From: Paramacrobiotus richtersi
Taxonomy: Eukaryota; Tardigrada; Eutardigrada; Parachela; Macrobiotidae
Length of the DNA: 24,064 nt
Direction: 5' to 3'
Assembly (NCBI GenBank): GCA_034698045.1
Contig: JAQGAU010000773.1
Location: 1-24,064, forward strand
Shown here: positions 9,483 through 19,679 of the stretch, one piece after another
How the letters are laid out: every line of letters starts with the position of its first letter
Numbering within the stretch: position 1 is the first letter of the stretch
The notes under the pieces: model-generated
The model's database searches: none
What the model saw: only the letters and a program-made list of their open reading frames with translations
Told to the model about the DNA's origin: nothing
Position numbers and translations under genes: made by a program

Positions 9483-9831
9483 GCCGCAGATGGTCACAGG
9501 GCTGAGCCTACCGTCCAGGTAAAATAAAAGGAACAAACAGTAACCAGAAAAAAGTTGAGAACTTCTGATTGCCAGAGGTACAAAACAGTAACTGGCGTAC
9601 TAAGGCACGAGCAGTCGCAGCGCCGATGCAACCGATGAATAACCGTCCCACTACCCTGGGCGGTTGTTTCCGACACCGTGCAGAACAGCAAACATTTCTT
9701 GAAAGAAAGCTTCCTAATTCATAGAAATCGGAGTCGGATATATGCTGTCGGATATATGCTGTGATTTCTGACTCTTTCGTACTTTTTGTGTTTTAATTGA
9801 TAGCGATTATTAAACCTCACAGTTCCGTTTT
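9483..9831. promoter_or_regulatory. Divergent promoter region, F-box 1 / BTB3
   Basis: 349 bp between the two ATGs, exactly the same length as 16311-16659. Blocks shared at matching positions include AAGGAACAAACAG near the F-box end, GCAGTCGC, and a central CTGGGCGGTTGTTT-CGACACCG-CAG (9656-9683). A 14-bp direct tandem repeat, GTCGGATATATGCT twice (9733-9760), is present only here. Confidence 0.65.
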
Positions 9832-10861
9832 ATGACTATGGCCGCCCTACCGAGTTTACCTTTAAAAAGAACCCATGCAGTGAATCTGGTCTACAAAATT
9901 CCTACTGACAAATTCATCAGCACATCTGATGTCTCGCCTCGCGGCGAAGAATGCTTTTACACCACTGAAATTAGTGTGGAAAGGCAGTGGGATTATCCTG
10001 ACATTGTTCCAGCAACTTGGACGATCTCCTTGACGATGAGCAACGGCTACGGGCAGGGGGAGCTCAGTGCTTCGATCAGTCCCAAGGACCGAAATTTTTC
10101 ACAGCTTGGTGCTGTGGATGTTTTACGCTCTCGCGGGGCAGTTCCAGTGGAAGTCCGAATTCGGTAGGTGGAAAAAACTTGATAATTTTGACGGCCTCCC
10201 ATACTAACCGGGAATCATTTAGGGCAAACGCTGACGGGCCATACGATGTGGTGGTTGGAGTTCAGGGATGGAGCGAGGCGGATAAATCTCTGAAAGCGCT
10301 GATTAAAAGAAGTATCACTGCTCGACGCCCTTATGACCATTATGACCGTTTCATTCATCGTCTACTCGAAGGAGTGGATGTCTTCGTTACCCTGACGTTC
10401 CACTGTGAGAAGCATGCCCGCGAATGGATCTGCAGAACCTCATCGCCTCCCGAACCTTGACGGATTGTGTCCTGATCTGCGAAGGGCAGGAGTTTCCCGC
10501 GCATCGTGCTATTCTGGCGGCTCAGTCGGCCGTGTTCGCTGCCATGTTCCAGGACGAAATGAGGGAAAAAATTTCCGGAGTGTGCAAAATTGATGATATC
10601 GGTCGAGATGTGCTGGAGACGATGCTTAGCTTCTCATACGGGCGAACTCCTCTGGATGAGGAAGAGAAGCTGGAAAAGCTATGGATGGCGGCGGACAAGT
10701 ACGATATGAAAGATCTCAGCGCTGAATGCGAACGAGTAATGGTTCTGACTATCCGTGCGGATAACGCTGTTAAGCGTTTGGAGTTTGCCGAAGAACGGAA
10801 GCTGAAGGACCTAAAAATGGCAGCCATGAAGCTGATTGTTCATTTCAATCTAAAAATCTGA
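9832..10861 (+). pseudogene. BTB3: MATH-like/BTB gene with 1-bp frameshift
   Basis: Exon 1 is 9832-10163 (MTMAALPSLPLKRTHAVNLV), the intron is 10164-10222 (59 bp, CG|GTAGGT…TTTAG) and exon 2 is 10223-10861. Exon 2 reads ANADGPYDVVVGVQGW through DVFVTLTFHCEK. There the sisters have GAGAAAGCATG and this copy has GAGAAGCATG (near 10408-10414). The one-base loss shifts the frame and ends it at TGA 10458-10460. The BTB part is otherwise open and well conserved in the next frame (from MDLQNLIASRTLTDC at 10424 to the stop at 10861), with DEMRE keeping the phi-x-E motif. Without the lesion it would be the BTB5-like first gene of cassette 2. A sequencing error would look the same. An internal start at 10424 could make a BTB-only protein of 145 residues. 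Confidence 0.85.
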
Positions 10862-12034
10862 ATGCATGGTAGTTCTGATTCAGATCTCCTGTTTGATGTT
10901 TGGGCATTGTCGTTTTCAGAGCTCGTCAGCTATATTACAGCTGTTGCATTGGTATTTTAACAATTCGTATTGTAGCGTATTTTATAGATATGTAGGTGTA
11001 TCTGAACTATACTATACGTTGGATGGGTTTCTTTTTGTGCATTTGTAATTTGTATTTGCCATTTGGAAATTTTCGTGTTAAGTAAAGTTATGTTCATTCT
11101 GTTTCCATTTTTTACAGCATTAAGAATTTATAAAACAACCACCATTTTCGCGTTCGCTGGAATGGTTTCTCTTATTTACTACTTTGCATTAACGTTCTAC
11201 TTTACGATGTTGCATGATCCGCGGAGACCAGGGTTGTCAGATTTTGTGATCTGATATTTTCGAGCGTCCATTAAACAAGTTGTTGTTGCTGCGATTACAC
11301 TGTGACGTACAACGTTTCGTAAAAGCATTATTCGGGAAGGTAATATTTATCGATAAGTTATTTGTGATTATTGACAAAGTATCTATCTAAATAATTCGCT
11401 AAGAGTTTTCTGTATGTCGAATCACTCTGAGCGATCCACTCATCCAACCATCAAGTGCCATATATCATTCTAAAGATTATGTTGTCTACTTCTGCCATCA
11501 AAAGTAAAAACTGGGAAAAAGAAACCCATTCAGGAGAAACAGGCATTTTAGTGGGGAACCCATGGTAGACGAGATACAGAGGTGTGAAAAGCACTGGACG
11601 TGTGGTTTGAACTCCACTTCCATTGGAACTCGGTTTTAGTGGGGATGGCATGCCGTAACGGAAAGCATCTGACACGTCCATTGAACGTTAACTTTTTCAA
11701 CGTTTCGCGCGATTAACAATGCTACGATCGTTGTCTATTTTCTGTTTTATTAGCGCAATTTTGCGCGGGGTCAACTAGTGGCCTATTATTGTGGCCATAT
11801 ACTCACAATTATCATTAATCGATTTCATTGATATGTTTATTAGTGTATTCACTTGTCAATAGTCAATACTACTCATTCTTAAATACAAAACGATGCCAGC
11901 ATTAATTACACAAAATCAACCTTTAGATGAACATCTGTTGCAAAGAATAATAATGGCTTTTCTTAGACATATACCACAAAAGTTACTGAACAAATAATGC
12001 GCCGACCGGAAGTTGTCAGACACGGCTCACGTTT
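10862..12034. other. BTB3-BTB4 intergenic DNA
   Basis: The first 250 bp are the 3' flank, similar to that after BTB5 (GGATGGGTTTC, then TTGGAAATTTTC, then TGTTCATTCTG). A 34-codon ATG-to-TAA frame at 11893-11997 (MPALITQNQPLDEHLLQRII…) sits in the same relative place as the small ORF before BTB6, but the two are not clearly alike. No other gene is seen. Confidence 0.35.
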
Positions 12035-12056
12035 GCGTGGTCGACCGCGCTCGGTA
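12035..12056 (+). promoter_or_regulatory. Conserved block upstream of BTB4
   Basis: GCGTGGTCGACCGCGCTCGG (plus TA) recurs with four or so changes at 18435-18456 upstream of BTB6. It lies about 220 bp before the ATG here and 186 bp before it there. It is probably promoter or 5' leader inherited by duplication. Confidence 0.4.
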
Positions 12057-12257
12057 GTCGGCTACGAACAGCCAAAATTACTAGATTTCTGCACGATTTT
12101 CATGTAATGACTAATAAGTCACTAATGATTGTAATCTGAATGCTGTTTTCTTCCTTCCTTAGGAGTGCTTCTGTTCCAACTTCCACTAAACGACATTATT
12201 GCCGCTTTAAAATTTTCGTTCGTGAAAAACACCTTCCTGAAGTTTTCTTTCACGAAT

Positions 12258-13317
12258 ATGACTGCACAACCGAGTCTCCCTTTAAAGAGGACGCATGCAG
12301 TGAATCTGCTTTATAAAATCCCAACCGATAAATTTATCGTCTCATCGTTCCCCCACTCCGACCATGACAGAAATGAATGGATTTATACTAGTGAAGTCAG
12401 TGTGGAAAGGCAATGGGAATATCCGGATATTACTCCAGGAATCTGGACGATTACGCTAACAATGCATAACGAGATGGCTGACTACGGACAGTTCTATGCT
12501 TCGATCAGTCCCAAAGACCCAGATCTTCGTCTGCTTGGTGCTGCCGATGCTTCACGCTCTCCTGGTACAGTTCCCTTGGAAGTCAGGATTCGGTAGGTGA
12601 TCAGTTTCGGTTAAACTGGAATAATAGGACGGCACATCGTGAACAGAACAGTTTGAAAGTTTCCAACATGTAACTTCTGAAAGCAAGTAAATTAACAAGC
12701 ACGAATTCTGTAGGGCAAACGCTGACGGGCCGTACGATGTGGTGGTGGGAGATCAGGGATGGGCCGAGGCGGATAAATCACTGAATCCTCTGATCGAAGA
12801 ATATGTCGATGCTCGCGGAAAAACCCGTTGCATTCTACGCCAAGGAGTGGATGTTTTCGTTACCCTGACGTTCTACTCTGAGAAATCGTGTCCGCGGATG
12901 GATTTACAGAACCTGATCGCTTCCCGCACCTTGACAGACTGTATCCTGATTTGCGAAGGGCAGGAGTTTCCTGCGCATCGCGCCATCTTGGCCGCACAGT
13001 CACCCGTGTTCGCTGCCATGTTCCAGGACGAAATGCAAGAGAAGACGTCGGGCGTGTGTAAGATTGAGGATATTGGTCGAGATGTACTGGAAGTGCTGCT
13101 CAAGTTCGCATACGGTCGGACTCCATTGGATGGGCAAGGGAATCTGAAAGAACTATGGTTTGCGGCGGACAGGTATGATATGCAAGAACTCTGCGCGGAA
13201 TGCGAACGGTTGATGGTGTTGACGATCAGTGCGGATAATGCTGACAAGTGTCTGGAGTTTGCCGAGGAATGGAAACTGAAAGACCTGAGGATGGCAGCCA
13301 TGAAGGTAATCTACTAA
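12258..13317 (+). CDS. BTB4: MATH-like/BTB (SPOP-type) CUL3 adaptor
   Basis: Exons 12258-12592 and 12714-13317 (121-bp intron, phase 2) give 312 residues. The ATG at 12258 gives MTAQPSLPLKRTHAVNLLYK, aligned with BTB6 (MAAQPSLPSKRTHAVNLVYK). The MATH-like module includes the SSFPHSDHDRNEWIY segment shared only with BTB6, and SVERQWEYPDITPGIW. BTB begins TDCILICEGQEFPAHRAILA; DEMQE keeps the phi-x-E contact. Then AADRYDMQELCAECERL and the 3-box-like LKDLRMAAMKVIY. It stops eight or so residues earlier than BTB5 (MKLIVHFNLKI). The end reads ATGAAGGTAATCTACTAA. AAG|GTAATC also resembles a splice donor, so a third exon cannot be excluded. No lesion seen in the rest. Confidence 0.92.
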
Positions 13318-14063
13318 ATCTGGCATTTTTGCTGAAAAATTTGAATGACAAGTTGTAACTGATTAAAAGGTCATTCCTTGTTTAGTGCTCGTTTCTTCTG
13401 TGACTAGTATTTTGATAATCGGCTATCATGTTGTTTTGGATATAGTCGTTAATACATACCTGGATATGTTGGATGGTTTTACTTTTGTGCATTTGCATCT
13501 GGAAATTTTCCTGAGAAATAAGCGTGGGTACGTGAATTCTGGTTTTGTTTGTACTGCAGTAACCATCTGTGCCTGCGACAGCAGAAGATGCTACGAATTG
13601 TGTTATACTAGGTAAATATCTGTAATACTATGACAGTCAGGTGCTTTACGATATACCTCTCAAGTCGCATAGCAGTTGATTACGGTCCAGTGCCACCTAG
13701 GATTGATATGTGCAAATATTAACACTTTCAAGCCAAATAAGAGCGACAAGACCTGTGATAATTAAATCGATAAACCACTGAAATCAGCCGTGAAATGTTA
13801 CTACAAATGTCGCTCGAGACCTCACTGACCCAAACATGCCGCACGAACTTCCAGGATATAACATTTTGTACAATGTGGCACATCTATCCACATCCGATTA
13901 AAACAGATCGAACTCAAAGGACCAACACCAAACGCCTACACTATACAGTACGGCGTACTGAGTACGCAGCTGTAACGTCAAAAAACAGTTTTTGCACGTC
14001 AGAAGCGCTTCTACTGCAGGGAGCAGACTTTCATCCTTGTCATATTTGCGGTCCTGCTCCCGA
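13318..14063. other. BTB4 / F-box 2 convergent intergenic DNA
   Basis: The part near BTB4 resembles the flank after BTB6 (GGTTTTGTTTGTACTGC in both). The part from about 13880 resembles the flank of F-box 1 near 6690. Unlike the positions after BTB1, BTB2 and BTB6, no relic of the secreted peptide gene is visible. Confidence 0.4.
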
Positions 14064-16310
14064 CTACAAATCACTGCCTTCTTCTTCGTTATTGTCGCGC
14101 TCGTCGTTATCGAATGAAGCAGATACCATCTTATATAACAGACACATAACCGTAATGCTATGCAGGTTGTCCAGCTTATCGGGCTGAGTCGCTTCCGCAA
14201 CATCTTTCCACGAACAAGCCGGGCCGAAACGGCGATCATCAGCCTCCCATGTCTGCAGAACCTACAAACCGAAAACAAAAGAATTAACCAATAAGCTGCA
14301 TTACGGCAAATAACGAATTCATATCATTCAAAGAAGACCGACAGACGTTTTATTACTGACCGGAAACCTCGCAAAAGAATCACAAACGGTTATTCCAGGA
14401 AATTAGACATTTCATGTGGTACCTGCGTTATTTTCCTTTGACGCCGTAAGTTCCTGATTTCCTTTCCAGGCCGGCCAACTTCGTTCGCTTCGTTAATCCA
14501 GTCATTTAATCTTCCCGCATGATACTGGTTCAATGATTTCAGAAGCTGCTGGGCAGATGGCTCCAGAGCATTCCGCAGTGCCAGCTGGGTCAAACTACCA
14601 GTTTTGATCTTTGCATGAAGTATTTTCAAATCGCTGCCCTCGGCAAAGAGATCAATCACGGTGACGCGCATCAGTACTAAACGCTGGCAAATACTGCGAA
14701 GGCTTTTAGATATTGCTGTGCTGGCTGTGCTGTGCTGGCTGCTGCAGTTGCCTTGCTCCAAGAAATCAGATTTACGAAGTTCCAAGTTCGCCAGCACTAA
14801 CGTCGGAATGGTAATTCCGGTGCCTGAACCAAATCCTAGTGTCCCATCCAGTCAGGTAGTTAAACCTTCGAGGAAAAATGAGATATTCTGTTGTTGTCTT
14901 GATGAGCTTGAACAACACAATAGCAAAAGCATATGAATCCAGGTGTGCGTAAGCGCTCATGTCGCAAATAACGACTTTAGTGAAGCCCAGTGATGCTATA
15001 ACCGAATCCCACGAAGAACAGACTCGCCGGTAACGGGATAATTCAACGATATGCCGGTGTGACAACACTTCAAGCAGAACATTACACGAGAGTTTGCTGA
15101 TGGTCAGTTCGGTCTTCGTTTCAAGATGGCGATGCAGCGTGTCCTGGTTCTCGCTGTCTTCGTGAGACCGCTTACGTCGCCGATTGTTCGCGGTACTTTG
15201 GCTCAATAAAATCTCTTCAATGTCATTCACCTAGAATAGCAACCACTATAATGGTTCAGATCCTCATGATAATAATCAGTTTGATCATAATGATGATAAT
15301 TATATGTAGTGATAATAGTAGACATACATATTTAAAGAAAGTAAAATTTTTAGTGATTTTCTTCACGTATACATGTGGTTCATGGAAATCCAACAAAAAA
15401 AATTACTAAATAAATGGACAATAAAAAAATCATCAGGATGTTATGTAACTGCATTAACTCTTGATAATCGAGTAAAACATCTGCGACCATAATCACAAGA
15501 TGCTCCATTAAGCCTTATCCGTTTAACATTCTCAAAATCGAAATTCGAAAAGTTCTGCATAATCTGCGAAAACACACTTTCGTTTCGCATTTTAGCGTCC
15601 ACAAATAAACGCAGTGGTAAGAGTGTGTAAGAGTCAGTAAGACTAATTGTAAGCATGCAGCTAGTACATAAAAACATTTGATAAATAGGTATACAACACT
15701 TACCACTGATGATCGATGGATCCAGAGCCTCATCGAGACGTCTTTGCATGTAATAAAACTTCTTATTCGCGGTCCCAATTGGATATGTCCGCGCAAGATA
15801 CTTCTTTCCCGTCCATAATTTGTGAAAGGACGGCGTGATAAAGAAATCATCATAAGGGACGTCAACATGTTCTTTCAGGAAATCGTTGGAAAATAATACG
15901 CTCTGACGTTTGACGCAACATCTGACATGCGTCTTGCGGACGACATCCGTGATGCTACGGCTGTCAGAACCTTTGATTTTCACCAGCGCAAAAGAATCAC
16001 TCGAACCCGACAGGGTTTCCGCGGGATACCACGTCCACGGCTGCTCAGCGGATAACTGCAGCAAAACTTCGTCGTTCTCGGAAACCTTAGATTTCTTTGC
16101 ATGAGCAACTGTCTGCGACTTCATAGGTTCTTTATCGCGAATAATCCGTTCGAACGCAATCAGCTCGGGCTGTTTGTTCGCAATGTCGAAGTCCACCAGG
16201 AGCCCAGTTTCGGTTTTATCCACCACGATACCGCGAGTGCAACATTTTCCGTTTTCGCCGTTAGAAATTACATCTACCGCGTTCCATTTGAGAGTCTTTG
16301 TCGAAAACAT
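14064..16310 (-). pseudogene. F-box 2: F-box protein gene with two frame lesions
   Basis: Exon 1 is 15704-16310 (MFSTKTLKWNAVDVISNGEN to RRLDEALDP), the only complete exon 1 here, and it is open through 202 codons. Exon 2 is 14423-15230 (VNDIEEILLSQSTANN; F-box ISKLSCNVLLEVLSHRHIVE and RRVCSSWDSVIA). Exon 3 is 14064-14261 (VLQTWEADDRRFGPACSWKD; tail DNDERDNNEEEGSDL). Lesion 1: near the exon 1 donor the sequence is GATCCATCGATCATCAGTG where F-box 1 and 3 have 15 bases. The 4 extra bases put the splice in phase 1, and joining to exon 2 meets TGA within three codons. Lesion 2: in exon 2 near 14820 a net 35 bp is missing relative to F-box 1, shifting frame. Near 14712-14745 a GCTGTGCTGG-type repeat has expanded without changing frame. 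Exon 1 alone could still yield a roughly 205-residue protein without the F-box. Confidence 0.85.
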
Positions 16311-16659
16311 TGCAGGAGATCGTTAGGGCTATAAAAGATAAGGAACAAACAGACCGTCAAAAACATTTTGTTTGAATAATGTTGTAATTGTTGTAGCTGC
16401 ACATACTAGCTGTCCCAACTAGCCTCCCAGGCAAGGCAGTCGCTGCGCACATCTCTGCCAGTGATAAACTTCATCCCGCGCTGGGCGGTTGTTTGCGACA
16501 CCGCACAGCAAGTTTGATATTCTTCGTTTCTCGCATCGATTATCGTTGGACGTTAGTTTCGATTTTGATTTTCCGTTCCCGTATTTTGACTTCATACCTG
16601 CTTTTTCGGAGAACTGATACAGATTATAGTGTTTCGATTATCAGCTTTAGGTTTCGTTT
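16311..16659. promoter_or_regulatory. Divergent promoter region, F-box 2 / BTB5
   Basis: 349 bp between ATGs, equal in length to 9483-9831. The central block CTGGGCGGTTGTTTGCGACA plus CCGCACAG (16481-16508) lies 179 bp before the BTB5 ATG, against 176 bp for BTB3. AAGGAACAAACAG lies about 30 bp upstream of the F-box ATG in both. Shared blocks in an otherwise diverged spacer suggest functional two-way control. Confidence 0.65.
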
Positions 16660-17686
16660 ATGAACATGACAGCACTACCGAGTCTTCCTTTCAAAAGGAC
16701 CCATGCGGTGAATCTGGTCTATAAAATTCCTACCGACAAATTCATCCGCACATCTGATGTCCCGTCTCGCTGCGAAGAATGGTTTTACACTACTGAAATC
16801 AGTGTAGAAAAGCAGTGGGACTATCCTGACATTGTTCCAGCAACCTGGACGATCTGCCTGAAGATGAGTGACGGAGACGGGAAGCTCAGTGCTTCGATCA
16901 GTCCCAAGGACCCAAACCTTACACTGCTAGGTGCTGTCGATGTTTTACGCTCTCCCGGGGCGGTTCCAGTTGAAGTCAGAATTCGGTAGGTGAAAAACTT
17001 GCTTATTTTGACCGGCCACCCATAACCGTGAATCATTTAGGGCAAATGCTGACGGGCCATACGATGTGGTGGTTGGAGCTCAGGAATGGGCCAAGGCAGG
17101 CAAATCACTGAAAGCTCTAGTTAAAAGAAATATCGTTCCTGCCGGAAGAGACCCTTATCATAATTATCATCGAGGGGAACATTATACTCACCATCTTCGT
17201 GAAGGAGTGGATGTCTTCGTGACCCTGACATTCTACTCTGAGAAAGCATGCCCGCGAACGGATCTACAGAACCTCATCACCTCCCGTACGTTGACGGATT
17301 GTATCCTGATCTGCGAAGGGCAAGAGTTTCCTGCGCATCGCGCCATCCTGGCCGCACAGTCGCCCGTGTTCGCTGCCATGATTCAAGGCGAAATTAAGCG
17401 GAAAATATGCAGAATTGAGGATATTGGTCGTGATGTGCTGGAAATGATGCTCAAATTTGCATACGGTCGAACTCCTCTGGATGGGGAAGGGAAACTGGAA
17501 GAGCTATGGATTGCAGCGGACAAGTACGATATGAAGGAACTCGGCGCTGAATGTGAACGGATAATGGCGTTGACGATCCGTGCGGATAATGCTGTTAAAC
17601 GTTTTGAGTTTGCGGAAGACTGGAAGCTGAAGGACCTGAAGATGGCAGCCATGAAGTTGATTGTGCATTTCAATCTGAAAATCTGA
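16660..17686 (+). CDS. BTB5: MATH-like/BTB protein with altered CUL3-contact motif
   Basis: Exons 16660-16985 and 17041-17686 (55-bp intron, the shortest here) give 323 residues. The start MNMTALPSLPFKRTHAVNLV matches BTB3. The MATH-like module contains EISVEKQWDYPDIVPATW, and an insertion rich in His/Tyr (YHNYHRGEHYTHHL) precedes DVFVTLTFYSEK. BTB starts TDCILICEGQEFPAHRAILA. The next segment reads IQGEIKRKICRIEDIG where the sisters have FQDEMxEKTSGVCKIEDIG. Three residues are gone, and the phi-x-E motif (M-x-E) has become I-K-R. In SPOP and KLHL proteins that motif contacts CUL3, so binding may be weakened (inference). It ends MKLIVHFNLKI, the longest C-terminus of cassettes 2 and 3. An AATAAA overlaps the stop codon (17686-17691). 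The frame is intact throughout. Confidence 0.92.
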
Positions 17687-18434
17687 ATAAATGCAGTAAT
17701 GTCATGTTTGACCATTACCATTTTCACAGCTAGACGTTAGCTCTCGCATGAGTACAGTAGTGTTTCAATAATTCGTTTTGTACCGTATTTTTTATACACC
17801 TAGATATGACGTTTGGATGAGTTTCCTGGTGTGTATTTGTACTTGGAAGGTCCCTGCTGTGAAGTAAGGTGTACTTCCGTTCATTCTGATTTAATCTGTA
17901 CACTTCTGCACTAGCATTATGTGCCCCCGAGAGCACTGTAGTTGGAGAGAATGCTTGGCTTCAGTTTCATAAAAGCGAACCTTCGGTGCGGTATTAATTT
18001 TACTGTAGGCTGTGTGGGTAGTCAGAAAAAGCTATGCTGGCAGCATTTTGCATTAAAAATACATCATCAGTAGAAGTCAACTTGCCAAAAAAAAAACTGA
18101 AATTGATAAATTGTTGAGTATTTCCGCAATTATATATAGGTTTTGAATTGCCAATAAATGCAAATGGTTTATCAAGAAAAGAAGTACACAAAATGTTAAC
18201 GTTTTATGATCTACCAGAACGCTCCGTGAGTTATAATAAGAACTCCATGCAAAGAGAAATGGTACCTGCCCCAATGATGATTTTACGAAACGCTGTTCGA
18301 TACTTGTATTCATTAGCAAGGCAGCAGCAGCAATAACTTGTAAATAACAAATTCTGACAACCAAAAATATTAATGTACGAGTACTATGACATTGTATCCG
18401 GTCTCGGATCACGTAAGTGCCGACTCGAAAGTCT
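17687..18434. other. BTB5-BTB6 intergenic DNA with a possible small exon
   Basis: The start is the 3' flank, similar to that after BTB3. An open frame from 18115 to the TAA at 18334-18336 contains an acceptor-like TATATATAG (ending at 18139) and reads like protein (MLTFYDLPERSVSYNKNSMQ from the ATG at 18193, ending LYSLARQQQQ). It has no recognised domain and no clear homologue upstream of BTB4. I list it as a possibility only. Confidence 0.25.
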
Positions 18435-18456
18435 GCGCGGTCAACCGTACTCGGTA
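18435..18456 (+). promoter_or_regulatory. Conserved block upstream of BTB6
   Basis: GCGCGGTCAACCGTACTCGG (plus TA) corresponds to 12035-12056 before BTB4. It lies 186 bp ahead of the ATG. Confidence 0.4.
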
Positions 18457-18620
18457 CGCCTGCCACAATTAAAATCCTTTTAAATCACAGTTTTGATCTG
18501 CACTCGGTAATCTGATTGCGATTGTCTCACATCGGTAGTCGGTACTTCTGTTTCAACCGAGTTGTTTTCGGTTCATTTAGTTCGTAAAAAAACTCGAAGA
18601 TTCGTTTTACGAATAATATT

Positions 18621-19679
18621 ATGGCTGCACAACCGAGTCTACCTTCAAAGAGGACCCATGCTGTGAATCTGGTCTATAAGATCCCAACCGACAAGTTTAT
18701 CGTCTCGTCTTTCCCGCACTCCGACCCTGACAGAGATGAATGGATTTATACTACTGAAATCAGTGTGGAAAGGCAATGGGAATATCCGGACATTACTCCA
18801 GGAATCTGGACGATAACCCTGAAACTGCATAATTCGTACGGGAAGCTGACAGCTTCGATCAGTCCCAAGAACCCAGAACTCTCGCTGCGTGGTGCTGTCA
18901 ATGTCTTACGCTCACCTTGTGCAGTTCCAGTGGAAGTCAGAATTCGGTAGGTGATTTATTTCTGACTGACGGTCAGCGTGTTAGTGCAGTAGATAGAAAA
19001 TCTCCTGCATAATTTCATAAAGTGTTGAAACGTATATAAGGAAAAATCACTAATGACTAATGATCACTAATCCTTTAGGTCCAACGCTGACGGCCCATAC
19101 AATGTCGTGGTTGGAGTTGCGGGATGGGCCAAGGCGGACAAATCAGTGGATGATCTAGTTGAAAGTTATGTTGATGCTCACGGAAAAGACCGTAATATTT
19201 TATGCAAAGGAGGGGATGTCTTCGTTACCCTCACGTTCTACAGTGAGAGAGCATGTCCGCGAGCTGATATACAGAACCTCATCGACTGGAATACTATGAC
19301 TGATTGCATCCTGATTTGCGAAGGGCAGGAGATTCCCGCGCATCGCGCTATCCTTGCCGCACAGTCGCCTGTGTTTGCTGCCATGTTCCAAGACGAGATG
19401 GAAGAGAAGACGTCGGGAGTGTGCAAGATTGAGGATATTGGTCGAGATGTACTGGAAGTGATGCTCAAGTTTGCATACGGTCGAATCCCTCTGGATGGGG
19501 AAGGGAACCTTGAAGAGCTATGGATTGCGGCGGACAGGTATGATATGCAGGAACTCTGCGCGGAATGCGAACGGTTGTTGGTGTTGACGATCAGTGCGGA
19601 TAATGCTGTCAAGCGTCTGGAGTTTGCCGAGGAATGGAAACTGGAGGACCTGAAGATGGCAGCCATGAAGGTAATCTAG
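18621..19679 (+). CDS. BTB6: MATH-like/BTB (SPOP-type) CUL3 adaptor
   Basis: Exons 18621-18946 and 19079-19679 (132-bp intron, phase 2) give 308 residues. The N-terminus MAAQPSLPSKRTHAVNLVYK and the SSFPHSDPDRDEWIY segment pair it with BTB4. The MATH-like module runs to DVFVTLTFYSER, then BTB from TDCILICEGQEIPAHRAILA, DEMEEKTSGVCKI (phi-x-E intact), AADRYDMQELCAECERL and LEDLKMAAMKVI. The stop is a point change. Aligned DNA reads GTAATCTAGCATTTCAG here against TTGATTGTGCATTTCAA in BTB5, so a GTG codon position became TAG and about eight residues were lost. GTAATC also looks like a splice donor. Confidence 0.92.

Noticed and set aside
11063..11254. Hydrophobic 63-codon ORF downstream of BTB3
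   Set aside because: It sits in an AT-rich 3' flank that aligns with the flank of BTB5 without a conserved frame; hydrophobicity follows from T-rich DNA.
12873..13301. Long minus-strand ORFs opposite every BTB domain (also near 436, 4909, 10522, 17383, 19238)
   Set aside because: They are antisense shadows of the conserved BTB exon; they recur only because the sense codons are conserved.
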